Below, piece after piece: positions 26,881 through 34,957 of a stretch of 39,091 nt of DNA; within the stretch, counting starts at the first letter, position 1; each line of letters starts with the position of its first letter. The notes under the pieces were generated by a model. That model worked only from the letters and a program-made list of their open reading frames with translations. It did no database searches and was not told the origin of the DNA. Location of the stretch: positions 1-39,091 of the forward strand of contig NZ_FCOJ02000065.1 of the NCBI RefSeq assembly GCF_001545035.1, written 5' to 3'. The DNA is from Caballeronia glebae. Its GTDB lineage: Bacteria > Pseudomonadota > Gammaproteobacteria > Burkholderiales > Burkholderiaceae. Made by a program: the position numbers and the translations under genes.

Positions 26881-27978
26881 TTATGCGCCGGCTTTTTGCG
26901 CGTATTGCCACGCGAGTTCGGCCATCGGTCGCGCGCGCTTGCCCGCATCGATGGCTTGCGCGCTCGCAGCGGTGCCATCGACGACGCGCTTCATGATGCC
27001 CTGCAGAATCGCGGCGATGCGAAACATGTTGTAGGCGAGATAGAAGTTCCAGTCGCCTTCGATCGCAAAGCCCGTGCGTGCGCAATAGCGCTTCACGTAT
27101 TCGGCTTCGTCGGGAATGCCGAGCGCGCTCCAGTCGAGTCCGGCGATGCCGCGAAACTGCGACGGATCGACATGCCACGCCATGCAGTGATACGCGAAAT
27201 CGGCGAGCGGATCGCCGAGCGTCGACAATTCCCAGTCGAGCACGGCGAGCACGCGCGGCTCGCTCGGATGGAAGATGAGATTGTCGAGCCGGAAGTCGCC
27301 ATGCACGACGCTCACGCGCGTGTTCTGCGTTTGCGGAATGTGTCGCGGCAGCCAGTCGATCAGGCGACGCATCGCGTCGATCTTCTCGGTTTCGGAGGCG
27401 ACATACTGCTTGCTCCAGCGCCCGATCTGCCGCTCGAAGTAGTTGCCCGGCTTGCCGTAACCCGACAGGCCGGCGGCGTCGACATCGACCGTATGCAGCG
27501 CGGCGATCACGCGATTCGTTTCGTCGTAGATCGCGGCGCGTTCGGCGGGCGTCATGCCCGGCAGCGATTGATCCCACAGCACGCGGCCCTGCACGAATTC
27601 CATGACATAGAACGCGCGGCCGATCACGCTCTCGTCCTCGCAGAGCGCGAGCATGCGCGCGACGGGAACATCGGTGGCGGCGAGCGCGTCCATCACGCGA
27701 TATTCGCGCTCGATCGCATGCGCGGACGGCAAGAGCTTCGCCGCCGGGCCGGGCTTCGCGCGCATCACATAACTGCGCGCGGGCGTGACGAGCTTGAACG
27801 TCGGATTCGACTGGCCGCCCGCGAATTGTTCGATCGTCAGCGGACCGTCGAAGCCATCGACGTTCGCCGCGAGCCACGACACGAGCGCATCGGTATCGAA
27901 ACGCTGCGTGTCCTGCACGGGTCGCGTTCCTTCGAACGCGGTGAAATCGGACTGCTTTTGAGTCTCGTTGTTCTGCAT
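26881..27978 (-). CDS. Aminoglycoside-phosphotransferase-like kinase (ACAD10/11 N-terminal domain, LvaA-like)
   Basis: A 365-residue protein-kinase-fold phosphotransferase of the APH family. The nucleotide loop is FAGGQSNPT (52-60), with Lys75 in VMRAKP and Glu90 in IEREYRV. The catalytic loop is VVHGDFRLDN (His226, Asp228, Asn233) and the metal-binding Asp248 is in LDWELSTLGDPLAD. All kinase residues are present. The family includes the N-terminal domain of ACAD10/ACAD11 and Pseudomonas LvaA, which phosphorylates 4-hydroxyacyl-CoA. Antibiotic resistance is very unlikely given the neighbours. The start at 27978 has GGAGGAGACG upstream. 4-Hydroxyacyl-CoA kinase activity is inferred. Confidence 0.9.
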   Translation of the reverse strand: MQNNETQKQSDFTAFEGTRPVQDTQRFDTDALVSWLAANVDGFDGPLTIEQFAGGQSNPTFKLVTPARSYVMRAKPGPAAKLLPSAHAIEREYRVMDALAATDVPVARMLALCEDESVIGRAFYVMEFVQGRVLWDQSLPGMTPAERAAIYDETNRVIAALHTVDVDAAGLSGYGKPGNYFERQIGRWSKQYVASETEKIDAMRRLIDWLPRHIPQTQNTRVSVVHGDFRLDNLIFHPSEPRVLAVLDWELSTLGDPLADFAYHCMAWHVDPSQFRGIAGLDWSALGIPDEAEYVKRYCARTGFAIEGDWNFYLAYNMFRIAAILQGIMKRVVDGTAASAQAIDAGKRARPMAELAWQYAQKAGA

Positions 27979-27999
27979 CGTCTCCTCCAGACTGCTGCT

Positions 28000-28725
28000 T
28001 CAGTTCATGTCGCCGGCCTTGTAGCGGACGAATTGCGCGTAGAGCAGTTCCATCGTCGTGTTGCGCACGTCGGCGTGCAGCGGCGAGGGCGGCGAATGAT
28101 TGATCGCATGCACGACCCAATCGGCCGGTTTGTCGCCGACATCGAGCGCGTTGATGCAGCCCGTCGCCTGCGACAGATGCCCGAAGAACGCGCGCCCGCC
28201 TGCGGTGATCGCATGCGAAAGCAGCGCCCGATTGACGCCGCCGTGCAGCACGAGCAGCACCGTGTCCCACGAGCGGTCCTCGCGCAGGCGCGCAACCGCC
28301 GGCAGCGCGCGATCGAGCAATTCGCCGATCGTTTCGCCGCCGAGAAAGCGCGTTTCTTCCGGCACGACGCCATCGAACACCGAGAGAAACGCGCGCTCGA
28401 TGTCCGACACGGTGAGGTCCTTGAGTTTGCCGCCGCGAATTTCCTGCCACTCGGGCCACACTTCGACGTCGATGCTCTGGCTCGTCGCTTCGAGCACGCG
28501 TTGCGCCGTTTCGAGCGTGCGCGGAAGCCCGCTCGCGATCACGCGATCGAAGCGGACATTCCCCGCGGCGAACTCGCGGCCCGCCGCGCTCGCTTCTTCG
28601 CGTCCGCGCGCGTTGAGCGGCACGCTTTCGGGATCGATCGCGCGCCCGCTGTCGTCGAAATAGGTGACGTCGCCATGACGCATCAGAAAGATGCGCCGGC
28701 GCTTCGGCAGTTGGTACTGAGCCAT
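28000..28725 (-). CDS. Histidine phosphatase family protein
   Basis: A 241-residue member of the phosphoglycerate-mutase-like histidine phosphatase family. FLMRHGD holds the RHG motif with phospho-accepting His17. SGLPRTLETAQ and the second histidine motif LLVLHGGVNRALL are also present. The ATG at 28725 gives MAQYQLPKRRRIFLMRHG; upstream in-frame codons belong to the enoyl-CoA hydratase region. It starts four bases after that gene ends and precedes the kinase by 21 bases. Its position between beta-oxidation enzymes and a kinase suggests it acts on a phosphorylated acyl intermediate or on pathway control, but the substrate is unknown. Confidence 0.88.
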   Translation of the reverse strand: MAQYQLPKRRRIFLMRHGDVTYFDDSGRAIDPESVPLNARGREEASAAGREFAAGNVRFDRVIASGLPRTLETAQRVLEATSQSIDVEVWPEWQEIRGGKLKDLTVSDIERAFLSVFDGVVPEETRFLGGETIGELLDRALPAVARLREDRSWDTVLLVLHGGVNRALLSHAITAGGRAFFGHLSQATGCINALDVGDKPADWVVHAINHSPPSPLHADVRNTTMELLYAQFVRYKAGDMN

Positions 28726-28729
28726 GAGC

Positions 28730-29518
28730 TTAACGATAGTTCGGCTGGCGCTTTTCGAGGAACGCGGTGATGCCTTCGAGCGCGTCGCCGTGATGGAGCG
28801 CATCGACGAAGCTGTCGCGTTCCATGTCGAGATGTGCGGCGAGCGGTTGCAACTCGGCGGCGTTGATGAGCGACTTGATGCGCGCCATCGCTTTCGGCGA
28901 GACGCTGCCGAGATCGTCGGCCCACGCGATCGCCGCATCGAGCGCGATGCCTTTCTTCGTCAGCCGGTTCACGACGCCGACTTCATGCAGTCGCGCCGCG
29001 CCGATCGGCTTCGCTTCGAGCAGCACTTCGCTCGCGAGCGTGCGCGGCAACGTGCGCGACAGAAACCACGATGCGCCGCCATCAGGCGTCAGGCCGACGC
29101 GCGCATAGGACATGACGAATCGGGCGTCGTCGGCGGCGACGATCAGATCGCACGCGAGCGCGAGCGAAAAGCCCGCGCCGGCCGCCGCGCCTTCGACGGC
29201 CGCGATAATCGGCTTCGTCGATGCGCGCAACGCGCTGATCCATTCGGCCAGGAGATCGATGCTGTCACCTTGCACCGACGGGTCCTTCGCGCGGTTTTCC
29301 AGCAGGCGATTCAGGTTGCCGCCCGCGCAAAAGAAGTTGTCCGCGCCGGTCAGCACGATCGCGCGCACGCTGTTGTCGCGCTCCGCCGTGTTCAACGCTT
29401 CGATGCCGGCCGCGTACATGTCCGGATGCAGCGCGTTGCGCGCGCCGGGATTGGACAACTTGAGCACGAGCGTGGTGTCGCTGCCCGCGGGACGGGCTGT
29501 CAGAAGTTCGGCGCTCAT
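28730..29518 (-). CDS. Enoyl-CoA hydratase/isomerase family protein
   Basis: A 262-residue crotonase-fold protein. The oxyanion-hole segments are NFFCAGGNLNRLLE and AAVEGAAAGAGFSLALACDLIVAA. SYARVGLTPDGGASWFLSR follows, with a normal helical C-terminus. It probably hydrates or isomerises enoyl-CoAs in the same pathway as its neighbours. Proteins of this subgroup are sometimes named alternative oxepin-CoA hydrolase, which I cannot confirm. The start overlaps the stop of the 3-hydroxyacyl-CoA dehydrogenase gene (ATGA, 29515-29518 read on the minus strand), so translation is coupled. Confidence 0.9.
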   Translation of the reverse strand: MSAELLTARPAGSDTTLVLKLSNPGARNALHPDMYAAGIEALNTAERDNSVRAIVLTGADNFFCAGGNLNRLLENRAKDPSVQGDSIDLLAEWISALRASTKPIIAAVEGAAAGAGFSLALACDLIVAADDARFVMSYARVGLTPDGGASWFLSRTLPRTLASEVLLEAKPIGAARLHEVGVVNRLTKKGIALDAAIAWADDLGSVSPKAMARIKSLINAAELQPLAAHLDMERDSFVDALHHGDALEGITAFLEKRQPNYR

Positions 29519-31056
29519 CTGAGCTCCTCCGTATGGGTAAGCGAAAGTCCGAGCTGCGCGCGCCGCGCGAGCCAGGGCGTTGGCCGGTAGCGCGGATCGC
29601 CGAGCACGGTGTAGATGTTGCGAAGAATCGTGAGGATGGTCGTGGCGCCGAGCGTGTCCCCGAGCGCGAGCGGGCCGTGCGGATAGCCGAGGCCGAGCGT
29701 CACGGCGAGATCGATGTCCTCGGGCGTCGCGATGCCTTGCTGCGCGATGTCGCAGCCGATATTCACGATCGTCGCGACGACGCGTTGCGCGACGAAGCCG
29801 GTCGAATCGCGGATCACGGAGACGGGCACGCTGTCGAAAGCGAAGAGGGCGTGCGCGGCGTCGCGCATCGCGGGCGAGGTCGCGGGCGTCGTCATGATCG
29901 TGCGGCGCGCGACGGTGTCGAGCGGGAAGAGCGTATCGACGGCGACGACGCGCGTCGCATCGAGGTGCTCGCTGACCGCGGCCGTGGTCGCATCGAAGCC
30001 GAGCGGCGTCACGATGATCAGCGAATCCGGCTCGGGCGTGTGGCCCGCGTCGATGTGCACCGAGCAATCGCATTGGGCGATCAGCTTCAGAACTTGCTCG
30101 CGTCCTTCGTGCGAGGCGCGGCTGATCCAGACGCGCGCCGGCAGTTGCGTCGGCGCGGCGGGCTCCGGCGGTACGTCCTGCTTGCCATCGACATACCGGT
30201 AAAAGCCGACGCCCGCCTTCCGCCCGATGAGCCCGCCCGCGAGCCGCGTGCCCGTGATCGGCGACGGCTTGAAGCGCGGCTCTTCATAAAACTGGTGATA
30301 GATCGATTCCATCACCGGATGCGATACGTCGAGCGCGGTGAGGTCGAGCAACTCGAACGGCCCGAGCCGAAAGCCCGCCTGCTCGCGCATGATGCGGTCG
30401 ATATCCGCGAAGCTCGCGACGCCTTCGCTCGCCACGCGCAGACCTTCGGTGTTCATGCCGCGCCCCGCGTGATTGACGACGAAGCCCGGCATGTCCTTCG
30501 CGCGCACCGGCGTGTGACCCATGCGGCGCGCGAGGTCCGTCAGTGCGTCGCCCGCGCGCGGGTCGCCGCGCAGTCCGTCGATGACTTCGACGACGCGCAT
30601 CAACGGCACGGGATTGAAGAAGTGAAAGCCCGCGACGCGCTCGGGACGCGCGCAGCCGGCGGCGATCGCGGTGATCGACAGCGACGATGTGTTCGACGCC
30701 AGAATGCAGTGCTCGCCGACCACGGCTTCGAGCTCGCGAAACAGTTCGCGCTTGAGGTCGAGATTCTCGACGATCGCCTCCACGATCGCGTCGCAATCGG
30801 AGAGCTCGCCGGTGTCGCCCGCATCGCGGATGCGCGCGAGCGCCGCATGCGCGTCGGCTTCCTTGAGCTTGCCCTTCGCGGTGAGCTTCGCGAGCGTGTC
30901 CGTCAAATACTCGCGCGCCGCGGCGAGCGCTTTCGGGTTCATATCGTAGATGTGCACGTTCAGCCCGCCGAGCGCCGCGATCTGCGCGATGCCGCGCCCC
31001 ATTGCCCCGCTGCCGACGATACCGAGCGTTTGAATCGTGTATTCGTGCTGACTCAT
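29515..31056 (-). CDS. 3-hydroxyacyl-CoA dehydrogenase (PaaH-like, two C-terminal domains)
   Basis: A 513-residue NAD-dependent enzyme that oxidises 3-hydroxyacyl-CoA to 3-ketoacyl-CoA. The Rossmann domain shows LGIVGSGAMGRGIAQIAA (Gly15, Gly17, Gly20) and Asp38 at the end of the second strand for NAD. SNTSSLSITAIA and GFHFFNPVPLMRVVEV hold the catalytic residues. Two 3HCDH C-terminal domains follow (about 190-285, and a second ending in YPHGPLALGDTLGATTILTIL), the layout of PaaH-type enzymes. The ATG at 31056 follows GAGGAGCAGG. It heads the five-gene minus-strand operon. No thiolase or CoA ligase is present nearby. Confidence 0.93.
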   Translation of the reverse strand: MSQHEYTIQTLGIVGSGAMGRGIAQIAALGGLNVHIYDMNPKALAAAREYLTDTLAKLTAKGKLKEADAHAALARIRDAGDTGELSDCDAIVEAIVENLDLKRELFRELEAVVGEHCILASNTSSLSITAIAAGCARPERVAGFHFFNPVPLMRVVEVIDGLRGDPRAGDALTDLARRMGHTPVRAKDMPGFVVNHAGRGMNTEGLRVASEGVASFADIDRIMREQAGFRLGPFELLDLTALDVSHPVMESIYHQFYEEPRFKPSPITGTRLAGGLIGRKAGVGFYRYVDGKQDVPPEPAAPTQLPARVWISRASHEGREQVLKLIAQCDCSVHIDAGHTPEPDSLIIVTPLGFDATTAAVSEHLDATRVVAVDTLFPLDTVARRTIMTTPATSPAMRDAAHALFAFDSVPVSVIRDSTGFVAQRVVATIVNIGCDIAQQGIATPEDIDLAVTLGLGYPHGPLALGDTLGATTILTILRNIYTVLGDPRYRPTPWLARRAQLGLSLTHTEELR

Positions 31057-31130
31057 GATGCGACCCTGCTCCTCAAAAATGGGAACGCGCGCGGCGTCGG
31101 GTTTGATGCGGCTGGCGGGCGCGCCGTCGC

Positions 31131-32312
31131 TCAGAGTCGGGCGAGGCGTTCGAGCGCGAGCGCGAGCGTTTCTTCCTTCTTCGCGAAGCAAAAGCGCACG
31201 ACGCCCGATTCATGGCTCTCGTGATAGAACGCCGACACCGGAATCGCCGCGACGCCGATTTCCCCGGTAAGCCATTGCGAGAAATCGGCTTCGGACATGT
31301 CGCTGATCTTCGAATAGTCGACGCACTGGAAATACGTGCCTTCGGACGGCAACAGCGAGAAGCGTGTCTTCGCGAGGCCTTCGCGGAAGAAATCGCGCTT
31401 CTTCTGATAGAACGCGGGCAGTTCCAGATACGGCTTCGGGTCTTCGAGATAATGCGCGAGGCCGATCTGCATCGGCGTGTTCACGGTGAACACGTTGAAC
31501 TGATGCACCTTGCGGAATTCGGCCGTCAACGCGGCGGGCGCGGCCACGTAGCCGACTTTCCAGCCCGTCACATGAAACGTCTTGCCGAAGCTCGACACGA
31601 CGAAGCTGCGTTTCGCGAGTTCCGGATAACGCGAGACGCTTTCGTGCGGCGCGCCGTCGTAGACCATGTGTTCGTAGACTTCGTCGGAGAGGATCAGCAC
31701 GTTGGTGTCGCGCACGACCTCTTCGAGCTTCTTCATGTCCTCCGCGCGCCACACGCGCCCGGTCGGGTTGTGCGGCGTGTTGATCATGAGAAGGCGCGTC
31801 TTCGGCGTGATCGCGGCGGCGATCTTGTCGAAGGGCAGCGCGTAGTCGGGCGCTTCGAGCGACACGAACACCGGCGTGCCGCCCGCGAGTTCGATCGACG
31901 GCACGTAGCTGTCGTACATCGGCTCGATGACGATGACCTCGTCGCCCGGATGCACGCAGCACAAAATCGCCGTGAGCAGCGCCTGCGTCGCGCCGGCGGT
32001 CACGGTGATTTCGGTGTCGGGGTTGTACGCGCGGCCGTAGAGCGTGTCGATCTTGCGCGCGATCGCCTGGCGCAAAGGCGCGGCCCCGGCCATCGGCGGA
32101 TATTGATTGTGGCCTTCGCGCATGGCCGCCGCGACCGCATCGACGATGCGCGCGTCGCAATCGAAATCGGGGAAGCCCTGGCCGAGATTCACCGCGCCCT
32201 TTTGCGCCGCGAGCGCGCTCATCACGGTGAAGATGGTCGTGCCCACGTTGGGCAGACGCGACGGGAAGGAAAGCTCGGGCGGTGTCGGCGGCAATTCGTG
32301 CGTGGTATTCAT
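31131..32312 (-). CDS. PLP-dependent aminotransferase, YbdL/methionine aminotransferase type
   Basis: A 393-residue class I/II fold-type I aminotransferase. The PLP site is complete: Asn182 in NTPHNPTGRV, Asp210 and Tyr213 in LSDEVYEHM, and the Schiff-base Lys244 in SFGKTFHVTGWKVGY. The N-terminal LPNVGTTIFTVMSALA and NLGQGFPDF segments are those of the YbdL group, which transaminates methionine and aromatic amino acids with 2-oxo acids. It lies 74 bases upstream of the beta-oxidation operon on the same strand. A possible -10 TAAAAT lies in the short gap upstream, so it may have its own promoter. Confidence 0.9.
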   Translation of the reverse strand: MNTTHELPPTPPELSFPSRLPNVGTTIFTVMSALAAQKGAVNLGQGFPDFDCDARIVDAVAAAMREGHNQYPPMAGAAPLRQAIARKIDTLYGRAYNPDTEITVTAGATQALLTAILCCVHPGDEVIVIEPMYDSYVPSIELAGGTPVFVSLEAPDYALPFDKIAAAITPKTRLLMINTPHNPTGRVWRAEDMKKLEEVVRDTNVLILSDEVYEHMVYDGAPHESVSRYPELAKRSFVVSSFGKTFHVTGWKVGYVAAPAALTAEFRKVHQFNVFTVNTPMQIGLAHYLEDPKPYLELPAFYQKKRDFFREGLAKTRFSLLPSEGTYFQCVDYSKISDMSEADFSQWLTGEIGVAAIPVSAFYHESHESGVVRFCFAKKEETLALALERLARL

Positions 32313-32358
32313 GGTCGGATGGGCGTTGAATTTGGCTCGCGACTATTTTAAGACACCG

Positions 32359-32838
32359 TCAGCCGATGGCCGCCTGCGTCTCGAATTCGATAACGAACGG
32401 TTTCGGCTCGGCGATGCGAAACGCAAAGTCGCGGGCGATGCGGCGCGCGAGTTTCAACACCGCGCGGTCCTTCGAGACGAGCCACGCGGCGCCCGAGGCG
32501 TGCGCGAGTTCCAGAAACTTCTGATCGTCGCGGTCCTTGCATTTGGGCAGCGGTCGCGCGTTTTCGTCGATGGTCGCGGCGACGAGCGTCGTCAAGCGCG
32601 CGATGCACGCGAGCGCGGCCGTTTTGTCGACCTCCATGCGCACGAACTGCGGATAGTCGAGCACGTGCGTGAGTTCCCTGAGGCAGCGCTCGTCGATGAG
32701 CGCTTCGAGCGTGCGCGCTTCGAGAGCGGCGTGAATCGGACGCGTGGCGGGGTCGTCGAACACGAGGATGTCGATCCACACGTTCGAATCGAGCACCACG
32801 CGCATCGGCGAGAGCAGCGGCGCGGCGGAGTTATCCAT
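32359..32838 (-). CDS. PIN-domain protein (COG1569-type putative toxin component)
   Basis: A 159-residue PIN-domain protein, the fold of VapC-like and other metal-dependent ribonucleases. Acidic residues expected at the active site are visible: VLDSNVWIDIL (Asp17, Asp23), a glutamate in CLRELTHVL, and KCKDRDDQKFLELA plus LVSKDRAVL towards the C-terminus. The start could be the ATG at 32838 or one at 32815 (MRVVLDSN), which is the more usual N-terminus in relatives; neither has a clear ribosome site. No antitoxin gene is adjacent, so a toxin-antitoxin role is unsupported. It is divergent from yaaA. Confidence 0.8.
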   Translation of the reverse strand: MDNSAAPLLSPMRVVLDSNVWIDILVFDDPATRPIHAALEARTLEALIDERCLRELTHVLDYPQFVRMEVDKTAALACIARLTTLVAATIDENARPLPKCKDRDDQKFLELAHASGAAWLVSKDRAVLKLARRIARDFAFRIAEPKPFVIEFETQAAIG

Positions 32839-32894
32839 TCGATACAATCAGGGGTTTATGCCAATTATCGTCGGCGGCGTGCCGGCGAGCCTCC

Positions 32895-33674
32895 ATGATA
32901 ATCGTTCTCTCGCCCGCCAAATCGCTCGACTACGAGACGCCCGCCCATATCGAGAAACACACGCTGCCGCAATTCGTCGACGACGCCGCCGAATTGATCC
33001 ACGGGCTGCGCGAACTTTCACCGCAGCAGATCGGCGGCATGATGGGCATTTCGGACCCGCTCGCGGCGCTGAACTTTCAGCGTTACGCGGACTGGTCGAA
33101 GACCTTCGACGCGCAAAATTCCAAGCAGGCGGTGCTCGCGTTCAACGGCGACGTGTACGAAGGTTTCGCGGCGAAGTCGCTGTCCGCCCGCGATCTCGAT
33201 TTCGCGCAGAATCACGTGCGCGTGCTGTCGGGGCTGTACGGTTTGTTGCGGCCGCTCGATTTGCTGCAGCCGTATCGGCTCGAAATGGGCACGAAATTTC
33301 CGAATGCGCGCGGCAAGGACCTGTACGCGTTCTGGGGCGAGCGCATCACCGCGTCGCTCAACGAGCAGTTGCAGAAGCAGCGGGGCGCGCGCGTGCTGGT
33401 GAACTGCGCGTCGCAGGAATATTTCAAGTCGGTCAAGCCGAAGTTGCTCGCGGCTCCGGTCATCTCGCCCGTGTTCGAGGACTGGAAGGGCGGGCGCTAC
33501 AAGATCATCAGCTTTCATGCGAAGCGCGCGCGAGGGATGATGGCGCGTTATGCGGTGGAGAATCGCATCGACGAGCCCGAGGCGCTCAAGGGCTTCGACA
33601 GCGAAGGCTACGCGTTCGATGCGAAGGCGTCGAACGACACGACATACGTATTTCGTCGCCGCGTCGCGGAATGA
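32895..33674 (+). CDS. yaaA: Peroxide stress protein YaaA
   Basis: A 259-residue member of the YaaA (DUF328) family. In E. coli the protein lowers intracellular free iron during hydrogen peroxide stress and has DNA-binding ability. The family text is clear throughout: MIIVLSPAKSLDYE, FNGDVYEGF, VRVLSGLYGLLRPLDLLQPYRLEMGTK and VNCASQEYFKSV, then ISFHAKRARGMMARY near the C-terminus. No Shine-Dalgarno sequence stands before the ATG at 32895. An overlapping frame starting at 32859 is not conserved. A lone -10-like TACAAT lies at 32843-32848. Confidence 0.95.
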   Translation: MIIVLSPAKSLDYETPAHIEKHTLPQFVDDAAELIHGLRELSPQQIGGMMGISDPLAALNFQRYADWSKTFDAQNSKQAVLAFNGDVYEGFAAKSLSARDLDFAQNHVRVLSGLYGLLRPLDLLQPYRLEMGTKFPNARGKDLYAFWGERITASLNEQLQKQRGARVLVNCASQEYFKSVKPKLLAAPVISPVFEDWKGGRYKIISFHAKRARGMMARYAVENRIDEPEALKGFDSEGYAFDAKASNDTTYVFRRRVAE

Positions 33675-33706
33675 GACCCGCGCGGCGAGCACACAAGGAA
33701 ACGCAG

Positions 33707-34867
33707 ATGACTCTCTCCATTTCAAGCAACTTCGACGCGGGCGCGATCGAAGTCCTCAACGCCGACGAACCCGCCGACATTCGCCTGCGCATTCGTCCCG
33801 ATTCGCACGCGGACTTCGCGCAATGGTTCTATTTCCGCGTGACGGGCGCACGCGGCGAACGTCTCGTGATGACCTTCGAAAACGCGGCGCAGTGCGCGTT
33901 TCCCGAAGGCTGGCGCGACTATGAGGCGGTCGCGAGTTACGACCGCGTGAACTGGTTCCGCGTGTCGACGGAGTACGACGGGCAGGTGATGAAGATCGAC
34001 CACACGCCCGACTTCGATCGCATTTATTACGCGTATTTCGAGCCGTACAGCGAGGAACGTCACTCGGAGTTTCTCGGTGCGGTTCAGCAGATGCCGCTCG
34101 CGACACTGACCGAACTCGGCAGCACGGTCCAGGGCCGGCCGATGTCGGTGCTTTCGCTCGGCATCCCGGATTTCGACGACGCCGAGCCGAAGAAGAAGAT
34201 CTGGATCATCGCGCGCCAGCATCCGGGCGAGACGATGGCCGAATGGTTCGTCGAAGGACTCGTGAAGCGTCTTGCGGGCTTCGGCGACTGGGTGGGCGAT
34301 CCGGTGGCGCGCGCGCTCTTCGAACGGGCCATTTTCCATATCGTGCCGAACATGAATCCGGACGGCAGCGCGCTTGGCAACCTGCGCACCAACGCGGCGG
34401 GCGCCAACCTGAACCGCGAATGGATGGAGCCGAGCGCACAGCGCAGCCCGGAAGTGCTCGCCGTGCGCGAGGCGATCGAGGAGACCGGCTGCGACCTGTT
34501 CTTCGACATCCACGGCGACGAAGCCATTCCCTATGTGTTCGTCGCGGGCTCGGAGATGCTGCCGGGCTTCACCGAGCAACAGGCGAAGGAACAGAAGGCG
34601 TTCGTCGATTTCTTCAAGCAGGCGAGCCCGGATTTTCAAGACGTTCACGGCTACGAGTCGAGCAAGTATCAGACAGATGCGCTCAAGCTCGCGTCGAAGT
34701 ACATCGGCAACGAGTACAAATGCCTGTCGCTCACGCTGGAAATGCCGTTCAAGGACAATGCGAATCTGCCGGACGAGAGCGTCGGCGGGAACGGCGCGCG
34801 TAGCGCGGCGCTCGGCGCATCGATGCTTCAGGCCATCCTGTGGCATCTGCAGGCGTTCGGCGCCTGA
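33707..34867 (+). CDS. M14 zinc carboxypeptidase, cytosolic carboxypeptidase (CCP) type
   Basis: A 386-residue protein with an N-terminal beta-sandwich domain (about 1-125) typical of cytosolic carboxypeptidases, followed by an M14 peptidase domain. Zinc ligands are His172 and Glu175 in ARQHPGETMAEWF and His269 in FFDIHGDE. The catalytic base is Glu345 in LSLTLEMPF. NMNPDGSALGNLRTN and GANLNREWM line the substrate site. There is no signal peptide, so it acts in the cytoplasm. Eukaryotic relatives remove glutamates from tubulin; the bacterial substrate is unknown to me. The ATG at 33707 has an AAGGAAACGC ribosome site 32 bases after yaaA, suggesting co-transcription. Confidence 0.93.
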   Translation: MTLSISSNFDAGAIEVLNADEPADIRLRIRPDSHADFAQWFYFRVTGARGERLVMTFENAAQCAFPEGWRDYEAVASYDRVNWFRVSTEYDGQVMKIDHTPDFDRIYYAYFEPYSEERHSEFLGAVQQMPLATLTELGSTVQGRPMSVLSLGIPDFDDAEPKKKIWIIARQHPGETMAEWFVEGLVKRLAGFGDWVGDPVARALFERAIFHIVPNMNPDGSALGNLRTNAAGANLNREWMEPSAQRSPEVLAVREAIEETGCDLFFDIHGDEAIPYVFVAGSEMLPGFTEQQAKEQKAFVDFFKQASPDFQDVHGYESSKYQTDALKLASKYIGNEYKCLSLTLEMPFKDNANLPDESVGGNGARSAALGASMLQAILWHLQAFGA

Positions 34868-34890
34868 GAACGGGTAGTCGCCGCTGACGT

Positions 34891-34929
34891 AAAAAGGGCG
34901 TGGCCGCTTCATGTGGCCACGCCCTTTTT
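34891..34929. terminator. Bidirectional terminator between convergent genes
   Basis: AAAAAGGGCGTGGCC (34891-34905) pairs perfectly over 15 bp with 34915-34929, which ends in TTTTT, around a nine-base loop. It serves the carboxypeptidase on the plus strand and the BspC-like gene on the minus strand. Confidence 0.95.
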
Positions 34930-34957
34930 GATCGTGCTTTACCGCGAGACGAGCCGG

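Noticed and set aside
26881..27978. Aminoglycoside resistance gene
   Set aside because: The protein has the APH kinase fold but sits inside a beta-oxidation operon and matches the ACAD10/11 N-terminal domain type, so antibiotic resistance is not supported.
26867..28459. N-terminal extension of the minus-strand acyl-CoA dehydrogenase frame to 28459
   Set aside because: The extra 531 codons are the out-of-frame reading of the kinase and phosphatase genes. The enzyme starts at 26866 with its own ribosome site.
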